From the NCBI RefSeq assembly GCF_012927405.1, contig NZ_JABBGM010000008.1, positions 62,001-126,000 on the forward strand: a DNA stretch of 64,000 nt. Direction: 5' to 3'. The first letter of the stretch is position 1; every line of letters starts with the position of its first letter. The notes below the pieces were generated by a model. That model was not told the origin of the DNA. It was given only the letters and a program-made list of their open reading frames with translations, and did no database searches. Both the position numbers and the translations under genes were made by a program. This document shows, one piece after another, positions 26,922 to 35,401 of the stretch. The stretch is from Novosphingobium olei. GTDB taxonomy: Bacteria > Pseudomonadota > Alphaproteobacteria > Sphingomonadales > Sphingomonadaceae.

Positions 26922-27976
26922 CGCTCGCGCTCCGCGCGCTGCGCCTGTTCCCATGCTGCGGCGGCAAGCGGGGCGAAGCGCCTGGCGACTTCGTGCGATT
27001 GCGCGTTCGAGGCGTTGCCACGGAGCGTGCGCCCGATGATGCCGTGGAGGATCGCGGCGAGGCGGAACATGTTAAACGAGACGTAGAACGACAGGGCCGG
27101 GATGCGCTCGCGTCCGGTGCGCGCGCAGTAGGCGGCGACGTAGTCCTCCTCGCTCGGGATGCCCTCGGGCCGCGCCGTAGCGAGCGAGTTGCCTGCCTCG
27201 CCCGGCGTGCGCCAGACCATCACGTTGTAGGCGAAGTCGGCCAGCGGATCGCCGAGTGTCGACAGTTCCCAGTCGAGCACCGCGCGGATTTCGGGCCGGT
27301 CGGCCGCGAACATCACGTTGTCCATCTTGTAGTCGCCGTGGACGAGGCGGCGGCTTTCGGCGTCTCTGGGCATGTTCGCCGGGAGCCATTCGATCAGCCG
27401 GTCCATGTCGGCATTGCGCCCGGCAAGCTCATCCTCGCGATATTGCTTCGAGAAGCGCGCCACCTGCCGCTCGACGTAGTTGCCAGGTCGGCCATAGTCG
27501 CCAAGGCCGATCGCATCGACGTCGAACGCGTGCATCCGCGCGATCGTTGAATTCATCGAATCGTACGCGGCAGCGCGTTCGGCGGGCGAAAGGTCGGGCA
27601 GCAGCGGGTCCCAGAATACGCGGCCGGGGACGAGGTCCATGACGTAGAACATCGAGCCGATTACGGCGTCGTCGCTGCACAGACCCAGCACGCGCGGAAC
27701 GGGGAAGCCTTGCCCCCCCAGCGCCTGCATCACGCGGAACTCGCGGTCCACCGCATGGGCCGAGGCGTGGAGCAGGCCCGCGGGCTTGCGGCGGAGCACG
27801 TACTGGCGCGTCGGAGTGGACAGGCGGAACGTGGGGTTCGATTGCCCGCCTGCGAACTTCTCCACCGTCAGCGGCCCGGCATAGCCCGCCACGTTCTCTT
27901 CCATCCAGCGCGCCAGCGCCGCTTCGTCGAACCTGTGGCGCTCCTCTACCGGGCCTGCCGTGCGCTCTCCGCTCAT
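26918..27976 (-). CDS. ACAD10/11-type APH-fold kinase, copy 1
   Basis: This 352-residue protein of the aminoglycoside-phosphotransferase fold closely resembles the N-terminal kinase domain of mammalian ACAD10/11. FAGGQSNPTF (41-50) is the ATP-loop region, YVLRRKPAG carries the Lys, HGDYKMDN (213-220) is the catalytic loop and DWELSTLGD (235-243) the metal site. Known relatives (LvaA, ACAD10/11) phosphorylate the 4-hydroxyl of 4-hydroxyacyl-CoA. That activity is inferred here. All kinase residues look intact. It lies between a crotonase and a hydrolase in a tight operon; a paralogue sits one gene upstream. Confidence 0.85.
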   Translation of the reverse strand: MSGERTAGPVEERHRFDEAALARWMEENVAGYAGPLTVEKFAGGQSNPTFRLSTPTRQYVLRRKPAGLLHASAHAVDREFRVMQALGGQGFPVPRVLGLCSDDAVIGSMFYVMDLVPGRVFWDPLLPDLSPAERAAAYDSMNSTIARMHAFDVDAIGLGDYGRPGNYVERQVARFSKQYREDELAGRNADMDRLIEWLPANMPRDAESRRLVHGDYKMDNVMFAADRPEIRAVLDWELSTLGDPLADFAYNVMVWRTPGEAGNSLATARPEGIPSEEDYVAAYCARTGRERIPALSFYVSFNMFRLAAILHGIIGRTLRGNASNAQSHEVARRFAPLAAAAWEQAQRAERER

Positions 27977-27980
27977 GCGC

Positions 27981-28790
27981 TCACTTGCCCCTGAACACCG
28001 GTTCGCGCTTTTCGAGGAAGCTCGCGACCCCTTCCTTGTGGTCCTCGGTCTCCATCAGGCGGCGGATCGCCTCGATCGCCCAGGCGCCAATTTCGCGAGG
28101 GCTTCCATAGGAGTGGCGCGTAAGGCCTTCCTTGATGAAGCGCAGCGCGAGCGGCGGGTTGACCGCGATCCGCGCGGCAAGCGCCTGCGCCCGCGCCATC
28201 AGGTCCTCGTGCGGCGTGACCTCGCTGACGAGACCGATGCGCAGCGCCTCGGCGGCGTCGATCACGTCGCCGGTGAACATCAGCTCGGCCGCCTTGGCCG
28301 GTCCGACGATCGCGGGCAGGCGGTAGAAGCCGCCGACGTCGGGGACGAGCCCGCGCTTGATGAACATCTCTGAGAACTTCGCCCTCTCCGAAGCGATGCG
28401 GATGTCGGCATAGATCGCCAATTCCATCCCCCAGCCGATCGCCGCGCCGTTGATCGCGGCGATCATCGGCTTTTCGCATTCGAGCGCGGCCATCGCGGCG
28501 GGGGTGGGGGAGTGCTTGACGATCGTCAGCGCCGAGCGCGTCGCAGCGAAGGACTTGGGCCCCGCCATGATCTCGGCGACATCGTCGCCCGAGCAGAACG
28601 CGGGGTCGGCGCCGGTGACGATCACGCACCGCACCTCGTCGTCCGAGGAAGCGGACTTCAGCGCGGCTTCGAGCTGGGCATAGGCGTTCCAGTTGAGCGC
28701 GTTGCGCCGGTGCGGGCGGTTGAGGGTGATCGTTGCGATGTGGTTTTCGACCGCATAGATCACGTCTTCGGCGGGGTTTTCCTCGCTCAT
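27981..28790 (-). CDS. Enoyl-CoA hydratase/isomerase (crotonase) family protein, island copy A
   Basis: The 269-residue crotonase has the N-terminal strand IATITLNRPHRRNALNW, an oxyanion loop around CSGDDVAEIM, the second Gly-rich segment INGAAIGWGMELAI, and the catalytic-region GLVPDVGGFYRL. The family hydrates or isomerises enoyl-CoA thioesters; the exact reaction cannot be read from these motifs. The C-terminus HKEGVASFLEKREPVF is typical. It sits between the two ACAD11-type kinase genes, 4 nt upstream of copy 1. The ATG at 28790 begins the family sequence. Confidence 0.87.
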   Translation of the reverse strand: MSEENPAEDVIYAVENHIATITLNRPHRRNALNWNAYAQLEAALKSASSDDEVRCVIVTGADPAFCSGDDVAEIMAGPKSFAATRSALTIVKHSPTPAAMAALECEKPMIAAINGAAIGWGMELAIYADIRIASERAKFSEMFIKRGLVPDVGGFYRLPAIVGPAKAAELMFTGDVIDAAEALRIGLVSEVTPHEDLMARAQALAARIAVNPPLALRFIKEGLTRHSYGSPREIGAWAIEAIRRLMETEDHKEGVASFLEKREPVFRGK

Positions 28791-28824
28791 GGCATCCTCT
28801 CCAATTCGGGTGTCGGGCGCGCTG

Positions 28825-29892
28825 TCACCGATGCAGCAGCGCCAGCGCCTGTTCGGCCAGCATCGGGCAGCCGTTCTCGCCGACTTGCGCGGTCGGCGTC
28901 TGCCCCGCGAGCGCGCGGGCGTAGACGCCGTGGCTGATCGAGGCGAGGCGGAAGACCGAGAACGCCAGCAGGAAGTTCCAGTCTTCGAGGCTCTCGCGGC
29001 CCGTCCGCTGGCAATAGGCATCGACCCACTGCTGCTCGGTCGGGATGCCGCTGGTCGCGAAGTCCACGCCGTCGAGCGAGCCCCAGGTCGCGCCGTGCGA
29101 ATGCCACAGGAAGCCAGAATAGCCGAGGTCGGCGAGCGGATGGCCGATGGTCGACAGTTCCCAATCGAGCACCGCGACGATGCGGGGTTCGGTCGGGTGG
29201 TACATCACGTTCTCGAGTCGGTAGTCGCCATGCGCGATGGCGACCGACGCGTCTGCCGGGATGCGCGCGGGAAGTTCCTCGATCAGCTGCTCCATCGCCG
29301 GGACCGGCGGTAGCGGACAGTCGCGATACTGGCGGGTCCAGCGCGCGATCTGGCGCTCGAAGTAGTTGCCGGGCTTGCCATAGTCGCCAAGGCCCACGCC
29401 CTGCCAGTCGACCTTGTGCAGCTTGGCGAGGGTGGCGTTGAGATCATCGTAGATCGCCGCGCGCTCGGCTGACCCCATCCCCGGGAGCGTTGCATCGCGG
29501 AAGATGCGGCCTTCGAGGAAGTCCATGACGTAGAAGGTGGTGCCGATTATTTCGGGGTCGGTGCACAGCCCGCGCATCACCGGCACCGGCACGTCGGTGG
29601 CGCCGAGCACCTTCATCACCTTGTATTCGCGGTCGACCTGGTGCGCGCTCTGCAGCAGCTGGCCGGGTGGTTTCTTGCGCAGGACATAGCGCTTGCCGCC
29701 CGAGATCAGCAGGAAGGTGGGGTTCGACGCACCGCCTGCGAACTGGCAGACCTCGAGGTTGCCGGCGTAGCCGTCGACGTTCGCGGCCATCCAGCGGTCG
29801 AGCGCGGCCTCGTCGAAGCGGTGCTTGTCGGTCACCGCGCCGATGCGCTGGCCGACGCCTTCTTCCCTCACTTCGTCGGTGCTGGCGCTCAT
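28825..29892 (-). CDS. ACAD10/11-type APH-fold kinase, copy 2
   Basis: This 355-residue paralogue of the kinase two genes downstream shares the same motif order: FAGGASNPTF (51-60), YVLRKKPPG, FYVMDFLEGRIFRD, HGDYRLEN (221-228) and DWELSTIGH (243-251). The metal-site segment reads GHP where copy 1 has GDP, so specificity or activity may differ. The start at 29892 lies in an ATGA overlap with the ligase gene, which decides it over an in-frame ATG 21 nt earlier. By family analogy it acts on a hydroxyacyl-CoA or hydroxy acid; this is not shown by the sequence. Confidence 0.85.
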   Translation of the reverse strand: MSASTDEVREEGVGQRIGAVTDKHRFDEAALDRWMAANVDGYAGNLEVCQFAGGASNPTFLLISGGKRYVLRKKPPGQLLQSAHQVDREYKVMKVLGATDVPVPVMRGLCTDPEIIGTTFYVMDFLEGRIFRDATLPGMGSAERAAIYDDLNATLAKLHKVDWQGVGLGDYGKPGNYFERQIARWTRQYRDCPLPPVPAMEQLIEELPARIPADASVAIAHGDYRLENVMYHPTEPRIVAVLDWELSTIGHPLADLGYSGFLWHSHGATWGSLDGVDFATSGIPTEQQWVDAYCQRTGRESLEDWNFLLAFSVFRLASISHGVYARALAGQTPTAQVGENGCPMLAEQALALLHR

Positions 29893-31691
29893 CCCTTTCG
29901 TCCTTCCATCCATGCAATCATCTCGGTCCGCAGCACCGGCTTCAGCGTCTTGCCGCTCGCGTTGCGGGGAAATTCCTCGGTGCGCACGTCGATCGCGACC
30001 GGCACCTTGAACGGCGCAAGGTGCTGCGCGACATGCGCCTTCAGCTCGGCCTCGGTCACGCTTTCGCCGGGCTTCAGCTGCACCAGCGCGCCGACCTCCT
30101 CGCCCAGCACGCGGTCGGGCAGGCCGACGACGGCGGCATCGATCACCGCCGGGTGCGCGACCAGCACGCTTTCGACCTCAACGCAGTAGACGTTCTCGCC
30201 GCCGCGGATCAGCATGTCCTTCTTGCGGTCGAGCAGATAGACGAAGCCTTCCTCGTCAATCCGGCAGACGTCGCCGGTGTGGTACCAGCCGTCGGTAAAG
30301 GCGGCGGCGGTGCCTTCGGGATTGTTCCAGTAGCCCGCGACGACGTTCGGCCCGCGAATGCACAGTTCGCCCGAAGCGCCCTGCGGCACTTCGTTGCCGG
30401 CATCGTCGACGACCTTGAGATCGACGCAGGGGACCGCGATGCCGACGCTGTCTGGGTGGGTCAGGTAGTCCTCGGCGCTGTGCGTTGCCGAAACCGACGA
30501 AGTCTCGGTCGCGCCATAGCCCTGGCCGACCGGGAACCACGGGAAGACCTGGCTGAAGCGGATCGTCAGCTCCGGAGCGATGGCCGCGCCGCCATAGCCG
30601 TAACCTTCGAGGCTCGACAGGTCGCGCTTCGAAAAGTCGGGCGATTCCAGCACCTGCCAGACCATCGCAGGCACGCCGGTCGTGGAATTGACCTTCTCGC
30701 GTTCGATCAGTTCGAGGAAACGCTCGGGGTTCCACTTGTACATCAGCACGATCTTCCAGCCTGCGACGATCGCCGGGACCATCATCGAATTGGTGCCGGT
30801 GACGTGGAACAGCGGCACCGGGATCAGCAGGGTCTTCTGCTCGGGCGCCGGCGCGTCCGGCTCGGGCGGCGGCGGCAATTCCTCGCCCCGGCGGATCGCG
30901 GCGCGCGCGCCGTTGAAGCCGAGGCTGATCATGTTGGTCATGATGTTGCGGTGCGACCCCATCGCGCCCTTGGGTCGCCCGGTGGTGCCGCTAGTGTAGA
31001 GGATGGTGGCGAGATCGTCGGTGTCGCACTGCGGATCGGGCATCGGGTCGTCGGGCAGGCTGCTGTAGTCGGCAGGCTTTCCGATCAGGCTTTCGAGCGT
31101 CACCGCGCCTTGCGCAGCCTCACCGCGCGTCACGATCAGGCCGGCGAGATCGAGCCGGCCGACTTCGGGTGCGAGGCGGTCCAGTCGCTCGCCATCCACG
31201 ATTGCAACCTTCGCGCCCGAGTTCTCGATGCCGTAGGCAAGCTCCTCGCCCGTGCCCCAGGCATTGAGCGGCGTCAGCACCGCGCCGATCGAGGCTCCGG
31301 CCCAGAAGGCGATGATCCATTCGGGCAAGTTGCGCATCGCGATGACCAGGCGATCGCCCTTCTGCACGCCAAAGCGCTCGGCCAGAATGCGGCCGAGCGT
31401 TCCCGCGGCGCGGAAAGCCTGATCGTAGGTCAGGCGCTCGTCCTCGAATACCACAAACTCGCGATTCCCCCAGCCGCGCCCGATCTCGAAAACCTCTCGC
31501 AGGCTGGTCATCGCGTTCACGTATGTGCGGTATGTACGTCCGCGGATCTCGGTTTCCTGCATCTCGAACGGGGCGCCCGACGCAGTCAGGACGCGATAGG
31601 TTTCGGCGATGCTGACGGCCGGCCAGCCTTGGGGAATCTGTCCCGGCTGGACGTGCGGGGTGGTCTCGGCGGGACTTGCTGCAGCTTCCAT
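29889..31691 (-). CDS. Acyl-CoA ligase (AMP-forming), first gene of the island operon
   Basis: This 600-residue ANL-family ligase activates a carboxylic acid to its CoA thioester via an acyl-AMP. The P-loop-like motif is LYTSGTTGRPKGAM, the adenine motif GYGATETSS, then YHTGDVCR, the hinge DRKKDMLIRGGENVY and the catalytic Lys in NASGKTLK. An N-terminal extension of about 60 residues precedes the fold. It is the promoter-proximal gene of seven overlapping minus-strand genes, with a 27-bp promoter-like element and an operator-like site upstream. The acid activated is unknown. Confidence 0.9.
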   Translation of the reverse strand: MEAAASPAETTPHVQPGQIPQGWPAVSIAETYRVLTASGAPFEMQETEIRGRTYRTYVNAMTSLREVFEIGRGWGNREFVVFEDERLTYDQAFRAAGTLGRILAERFGVQKGDRLVIAMRNLPEWIIAFWAGASIGAVLTPLNAWGTGEELAYGIENSGAKVAIVDGERLDRLAPEVGRLDLAGLIVTRGEAAQGAVTLESLIGKPADYSSLPDDPMPDPQCDTDDLATILYTSGTTGRPKGAMGSHRNIMTNMISLGFNGARAAIRRGEELPPPPEPDAPAPEQKTLLIPVPLFHVTGTNSMMVPAIVAGWKIVLMYKWNPERFLELIEREKVNSTTGVPAMVWQVLESPDFSKRDLSSLEGYGYGGAAIAPELTIRFSQVFPWFPVGQGYGATETSSVSATHSAEDYLTHPDSVGIAVPCVDLKVVDDAGNEVPQGASGELCIRGPNVVAGYWNNPEGTAAAFTDGWYHTGDVCRIDEEGFVYLLDRKKDMLIRGGENVYCVEVESVLVAHPAVIDAAVVGLPDRVLGEEVGALVQLKPGESVTEAELKAHVAQHLAPFKVPVAIDVRTEEFPRNASGKTLKPVLRTEMIAWMEGRKG

Positions 31692-31768
31692 GATCGTCTT
31701 CTCTCCCGGGGCTCCGTCGCGGCAGGTCGATCACGCGCGGATACCCTCGACCTTGTCCTTGGGTGCCA

Positions 31769-31790
31769 TTAGTTAATCGCTTAGTCAAAC
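31769..31790. promoter_or_regulatory. Putative TetR operator, site 2 (island motif)
   Basis: TTAGTTAATCGCTTAGTCAA contains two TTAGTYAA units 12 bp apart (31770-31777 and 31781-31788 or equivalent register). The AGTTAATCG part matches site 3 and the TTAGTCAA part matches sites 1 and 5. It lies 78-99 bp upstream of the minus-strand ligase and between that gene and its probable promoter. Confidence 0.5.
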
Positions 31791-31836
31791 GCTCGCGCCG
31801 TGATATCTCGCGACCGCAAGCCTCGACATTGCAAAG

Positions 31837-31863
31837 TTTATAACAGACTCTAAGTTTGTCCAG
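31837..31863 (-). promoter_or_regulatory. 27-bp promoter-like element, copy 1
   Basis: On the minus strand this reads CTGGACA, then 14 nt, then TATAAA. Twenty of 27 positions match the copy at 41593-41619 that precedes the TonB receptor, including exact spacing. TGGACA and TATAAA could be -35-like and -10-like elements with a short spacer, or the whole could be an activator site. It lies about 145 bp upstream of the minus-strand ligase and 40 bp from the plus-strand one. Confidence 0.5.
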
Positions 31864-31903
31864 CGACCGGAAAGCTTCCGGCGCTGCTCGAGAGGAAAAG
31901 CCT

Positions 31904-33469
31904 ATGCTGGTGGGAGATATTCCGGCGCTTGCGGCGCACCGTGCGCCCGATGTGCTGGCGGTACAGTTCCAGGGTCGTGCCTGGACCTACGCCCAGATGC
32001 GCGACAAGGCGTGGCAGCTCGGCAATGCGCTGATGCGAATCGCCGACATGGGCGACCGTATCGCGATCCTCGCGGAAAACTGCCCGGAATACGTGCTAGC
32101 CTATTATGGCGTACCGGCAGCGGGGATGGCGCTGACGTTCCTCAACTATCGCCTCTCTCCGCGCGAACTCGCTTGGATCATCGGCAATGCCGGACCTTCG
32201 GTGCTGATCGTCGAGGACAAGTTCATGGGGGCGATCGAACAGATCCGCGCCGACATCCCGACGGTCAGGCACCTGATCTCGATCGGCGAGACCCAGCCCG
32301 GCACGCTGGGGTTCGACGCCTTCCTCGCCACCGGTGAAGCGAGCCCGCCGCCGGTGCAGGTACGCGAGGACGACCTTGCCTGGCTGCTCTATACCTCGGG
32401 CACGACTGGCCTGCCCAAGGGCGCGATGCTCAGCCACCGCAACGTCGTCGCCGCGGTGATGAACAGCCTCGTCAGTTGGGACAAGGACCCGCCCGGCGGC
32501 CCCGATCCGGTGTTCATGCTGACGTTCCCGATGTATCACGTCGCGGGCTATGCGCTGCTGGTGAACCACTTGCGCGCAGCGCCGGTCGTGGTGATGCAGA
32601 ACTTCGACATCGAGGTGTTCTTCTCCACGATCGAGCGGCACAAGGTGACCGCGCTTTCGCTCGCGCCGACAATGATCGCGATGCTGCTCAACCACCCGAG
32701 CCGGGCGAACTACGACCTCTCGAGCCTGCGCAACATCGGATACGGCGCCTCGGCCATGCCCGCCGCCGTGCTGCTACGCGCGCGAGAGATCTGGCCGCAG
32801 GTGCGCTTCGCCACCGGTTTCGGCATGACCGAGCTGGCAGGCAACGTCATGGTCCTCACCGCCGAGGAGCACGACGAGGCGGTCGATAAGGGCTTGCCGA
32901 CGCTCAATTCGGTCGGCCACCAGATGCTGCTCAGCCGGGTCCGTGTGGTCGATGGAGAAGGCCGCGACGTCGCGCCGGGCGAGGAGGGCGAAATCCTCGT
33001 CAAGGGCGACCAGGTGCTGTCGGGATATTGGCGCAATCCCGAAGCGACCGAAAGGTCGTTTGTCGACGGCTGGTTTCATACCGGCGACGTCGGCCGCTGG
33101 AACGAGCAGGGCTTCCTTTGGATCGTCGACCGCAAGAAGGACATGATCGTCACCGGCGGCGAGAACGTCTACCCGCGCGAAGTCGAGGAAGTGCTCTACA
33201 AGCACCCCGCCGTCCTGGAAGCCGCCGTCATCGGCGCCGAGGACGAAAAGTGGGGCGAGGAAGTCGTCGCGGTGATCTCCTGCCGCAACGGTCAGAGCAC
33301 CACCTGCGCGGACCTCGTCACGCACTGCCGCGAACACATCGCCAGCTACAAAAAGCCCCGCGCCGTCGCTTTCGTCGACGAACTGCCCAAGAATGCCTCG
33401 GGCAAGGTGCTGAAGCGCGAGCTGCGCGAATGGATCAGGGACGGGCGGCTGGAACTGCTGCGGCCCTGA
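31904..33469 (+). CDS. Acyl-CoA ligase (AMP-forming), divergent copy
   Basis: This 521-residue ANL ligase is about 80 residues shorter than its divergent neighbour and not a close copy. Motifs: YTSGTTGLPKGAML, GFGMTELAG, FHTGDVGRW, DRKKDMIVTGGENVY and the catalytic Lys in KNASGKVLKREL. The ATG at 31904 has an AGAGGAAAA ribosome site; an in-frame TTG upstream is rejected. It likely shares the divergent control region with the seven-gene operon. A hairpin follows the stop. The fatty, aromatic or terpenoid nature of its acid is not readable. Confidence 0.9.
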   Translation: MLVGDIPALAAHRAPDVLAVQFQGRAWTYAQMRDKAWQLGNALMRIADMGDRIAILAENCPEYVLAYYGVPAAGMALTFLNYRLSPRELAWIIGNAGPSVLIVEDKFMGAIEQIRADIPTVRHLISIGETQPGTLGFDAFLATGEASPPPVQVREDDLAWLLYTSGTTGLPKGAMLSHRNVVAAVMNSLVSWDKDPPGGPDPVFMLTFPMYHVAGYALLVNHLRAAPVVVMQNFDIEVFFSTIERHKVTALSLAPTMIAMLLNHPSRANYDLSSLRNIGYGASAMPAAVLLRAREIWPQVRFATGFGMTELAGNVMVLTAEEHDEAVDKGLPTLNSVGHQMLLSRVRVVDGEGRDVAPGEEGEILVKGDQVLSGYWRNPEATERSFVDGWFHTGDVGRWNEQGFLWIVDRKKDMIVTGGENVYPREVEEVLYKHPAVLEAAVIGAEDEKWGEEVVAVISCRNGQSTTCADLVTHCREHIASYKKPRAVAFVDELPKNASGKVLKRELREWIRDGRLELLRP

Positions 33470-33474
33470 TACGT

Positions 33475-33499
33475 CTGAGGGCCACGGGGTGGCCCTCAG
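33475..33499 (+). terminator. Hairpin terminator after the plus-strand ligase
   Basis: CTGAGGGCCA-CGGGG-TGGCCCTCAG is a perfect 10-bp stem with a 5-nt loop, starting 5 nt after the ligase stop. No long T-run follows, so efficiency is uncertain. It may serve both this gene and the convergent crotonase gene. Confidence 0.6.
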
Positions 33500-33505
33500 A
33501 TACGC

Positions 33506-33538
33506 CTAGGTGTAGTTCTACCCCATCTAGGTGTCGTT
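33506..33538. repeat. CTAGGTGT direct repeat between convergent genes
   Basis: CTAGGTGTAGTT (33506-33517) and CTAGGTGTCGTT (33527-33538) are 12-mers with one mismatch and a 21-bp period, in the 73-bp gap between the ligase and crotonase stops. No function is evident. Confidence 0.45.
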
Positions 33539-33542
33539 CAGG

Positions 33543-34409
33543 TCACCACCACGGATAGCCGCTCGGCATGTCGGTAGAGACCTTGTTCGGGAACGCGGGC
33601 TTCCGCTTTTCTATAAACGAAGCAACACCTTCCTTCACATCGCCGCCCGATCCCAGCTCCAGCGCGAAGGGCCCGTCGATCTTCAGCAGGTCGAACGGCA
33701 GTTCGGCAGAACCGAAGCGCCAGATCATCGCCCGCGTCAGCGCAACCGACACGGCAGAGGTGTTTTCGGCGATGCCCAGCGCGATCTCCCGCGCACGGGC
33801 CAGCAACTGGTCGTGCGGCACGACTTCGCTGACAAGGCCGCCCTTGAGCGCCTCTGCCGCATCGAAGACATTGCCCTCGATCGCCCAGCGCAGCGCCTGC
33901 GCGGTGCCGACGAGGCGCGGCAGGAACCACGCGCTGCCAGCTTCGGGGACGAGGCCCCGCCGCGCGAAGACGAAGCCGAAGCGCGCCTGGTCCGATGCGA
34001 TCTTGATGTCGGTAGGCAGCGCCATCGTCGCGCCGACCCCCACCGCCGGTCCGTTGAACGCTGCAATCGTTGCCTTCTTCGAATTGAACAGCGCGCCGAC
34101 GAAGCCACCGTTGCCGCCGAGGCCACCATCGCCATCGGCGCTGCGGCTGGCGCCGAAGTTCTTCGCGCCTTCGCCCGACTTGGTGTCGAAGCTGCCCGCG
34201 CCTGCCGAGATGTCGGCCCCGGCGCAGAAGCCCCGACCGGCGCCGGTCATGATGATGACGCGCACGGCGTCGTCATCGTTGGCGAGCCCCACCGCTTGCG
34301 CAAGTTCGGCGCCCATCGTCGCGGTGAAGGCGTTGAGCTTGTCGGGCCGGTTTAGGGTGATGGTCGCCACCGGTCCGTCGACGGCATAGAGGATGTCGCT
34401 GAACTGCAT
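33543..34409 (-). CDS. Enoyl-CoA hydratase/isomerase (crotonase) family protein, island copy B
   Basis: This 288-residue crotonase has VATITLNRPDKLNAFT, GRGFCAGADISAGAG (oxyanion loop), a Gly-rich insert after residue 80 (DGDGGLGGNGGF) and GLVPEAGSAWFLP with a Glu at a catalytic position. The Gly-rich insert is not usual and may be a flexible loop at the active-site entrance. It is last in the run acyl-CoA dehydrogenase - SMP-30 lactonase - crotonase, starting 14 nt after the lactonase stop. It probably hydrates the dehydrogenase product, by operon logic only. Confidence 0.87.
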   Translation of the reverse strand: MQFSDILYAVDGPVATITLNRPDKLNAFTATMGAELAQAVGLANDDDAVRVIIMTGAGRGFCAGADISAGAGSFDTKSGEGAKNFGASRSADGDGGLGGNGGFVGALFNSKKATIAAFNGPAVGVGATMALPTDIKIASDQARFGFVFARRGLVPEAGSAWFLPRLVGTAQALRWAIEGNVFDAAEALKGGLVSEVVPHDQLLARAREIALGIAENTSAVSVALTRAMIWRFGSAELPFDLLKIDGPFALELGSGGDVKEGVASFIEKRKPAFPNKVSTDMPSGYPWW

Positions 34410-34423
34410 TGCTTTTCCTCGCC

Positions 34424-35338
34424 TCAGGCGTTGAAGTTTAGCTTGAGGCCGGGCCGCGGCCAGCGGGCCTTGTAGAGCTTGCCGGTGCCCGAGCAGGTGA
34501 TGAAGACAGTCTGCATGTCGTCGCCGCCGAAGCAGATGTTGGTCGTGATCGGATCGGGGAAGGCATAGTGCTCCCAGTTCCCGTCCGCCGGATCGAACGA
34601 GGTGATCCCGCCGTTGACCAGCGTCGCCACGCAGACCCGGCCATTGGCCTCTACCGCAAGGCTGTCGAACAGCTGGTAGCCGGGAAGCGGGCCCATGACC
34701 TTGCCCGCGGTCCACATGTCGGCAGGCGCGGCGAGTTCGCCCGGCGCCGCCACGTCGAATTCCCACAGGCGGCCGGTTTGCGTCTCGGCCACGAAAACCT
34801 GTTTGCCATCAGGCGAGAGGCCGACGCCGTTGGGCGTGGTCATGCCATCGCGCGCGAGCAAGATCTTCTTGCCGTCGATCGTCGCGTAGTGGAGGTGGCC
34901 GACGTGGCTGACGTCGCCATTGCTCTTGCCGAGGTCGGTGAACCAGAAGCCGCCGTCCTTGTCGAACACGATGTCGTTGGGCCCGCGCAGCGGCTTGCCG
35001 TCGCATTCGCTGTAGAGCGTGGTGACTTCGCCGGTGGCGAGGTCGACGCGCTGGATCGAGCCGGTGACATAGTAATCGGGGGTGCCGTGGGGCAGGGTCA
35101 GGCCACCCGCCTCGTTCCACTGGAAGCCGCCGTTGTTGCAGACATAGACCGCGCCGTCGGGCCCGATCGCAGCGCCGTTGGGGCCGCCGCCCAGCTCGGC
35201 GATCACTTCCTGCCGGCCATCGGGATGTACGCGCGTGAGGGTCTGACGTTTAATCTCGACCAGCACGACCGAGCCGTCGGCCATGGCGATCGGGCCTTCG
35301 GGAAATTGCAGCCCTTCGGTGATCAGTTCGAATTCCAT
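34424..35338 (-). CDS. SMP-30/gluconolactonase/LRE family protein
   Basis: This 304-residue six-bladed beta-propeller lactonase starts EGLQFPEGPIAMADGSV (the Glu is a metal ligand). It continues with LRGPNDIVFDKDGGFWFTD (Asn and Asp metal region) and TTPNGVGLSPDGKQVFVAET (second Asn ligand), followed by the Asp-containing FDSLAVEANGR blade. Relatives hydrolyse sugar and small lactones with a divalent metal. Inside a CoA-ligase/acyl-CoA dehydrogenase cluster, the likely substrate is a lactone that opens to a hydroxy acid. No signal peptide, so cytoplasmic. It follows the dehydrogenase gene after a hairpin. Confidence 0.85.
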   Translation of the reverse strand: MEFELITEGLQFPEGPIAMADGSVVLVEIKRQTLTRVHPDGRQEVIAELGGGPNGAAIGPDGAVYVCNNGGFQWNEAGGLTLPHGTPDYYVTGSIQRVDLATGEVTTLYSECDGKPLRGPNDIVFDKDGGFWFTDLGKSNGDVSHVGHLHYATIDGKKILLARDGMTTPNGVGLSPDGKQVFVAETQTGRLWEFDVAAPGELAAPADMWTAGKVMGPLPGYQLFDSLAVEANGRVCVATLVNGGITSFDPADGNWEHYAFPDPITTNICFGGDDMQTVFITCSGTGKLYKARWPRPGLKLNFNA

Positions 35339-35358
35339 TGTTCTCTCTCCCGGGGGGT

Positions 35359-35384
35359 GGCGGCGCGCGAGGGAGCGCGCCGCC
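35359..35384 (-). promoter_or_regulatory. Intercistronic GC hairpin, dehydrogenase-lactonase junction
   Basis: GGCGGCGCGC-GAGGGA-GCGCGCCGCC is a perfect 10-bp stem with a 6-nt loop between two minus-strand genes. It lacks a T-run, so an mRNA-stabilising or partial terminator role is more likely than full termination. A matching structure lies at 39061-39086. Confidence 0.55.
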
Positions 35385-35401
35385 GTTTCACATGGTCTTG
35401 C

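Noticed and set aside
26918..29892. The APH-fold genes as antibiotic resistance genes
   Set aside because: Their motifs are those of the ACAD10/11 kinase domain, and they lie inside an acyl-CoA operon; aminoglycoside resistance is not supported.
29667..31772. Long plus-strand open frame opposite the acyl-CoA ligase
   Set aside because: The minus-strand ligase has every family motif; the frame opposite is low-complexity and has no recognisable domain.
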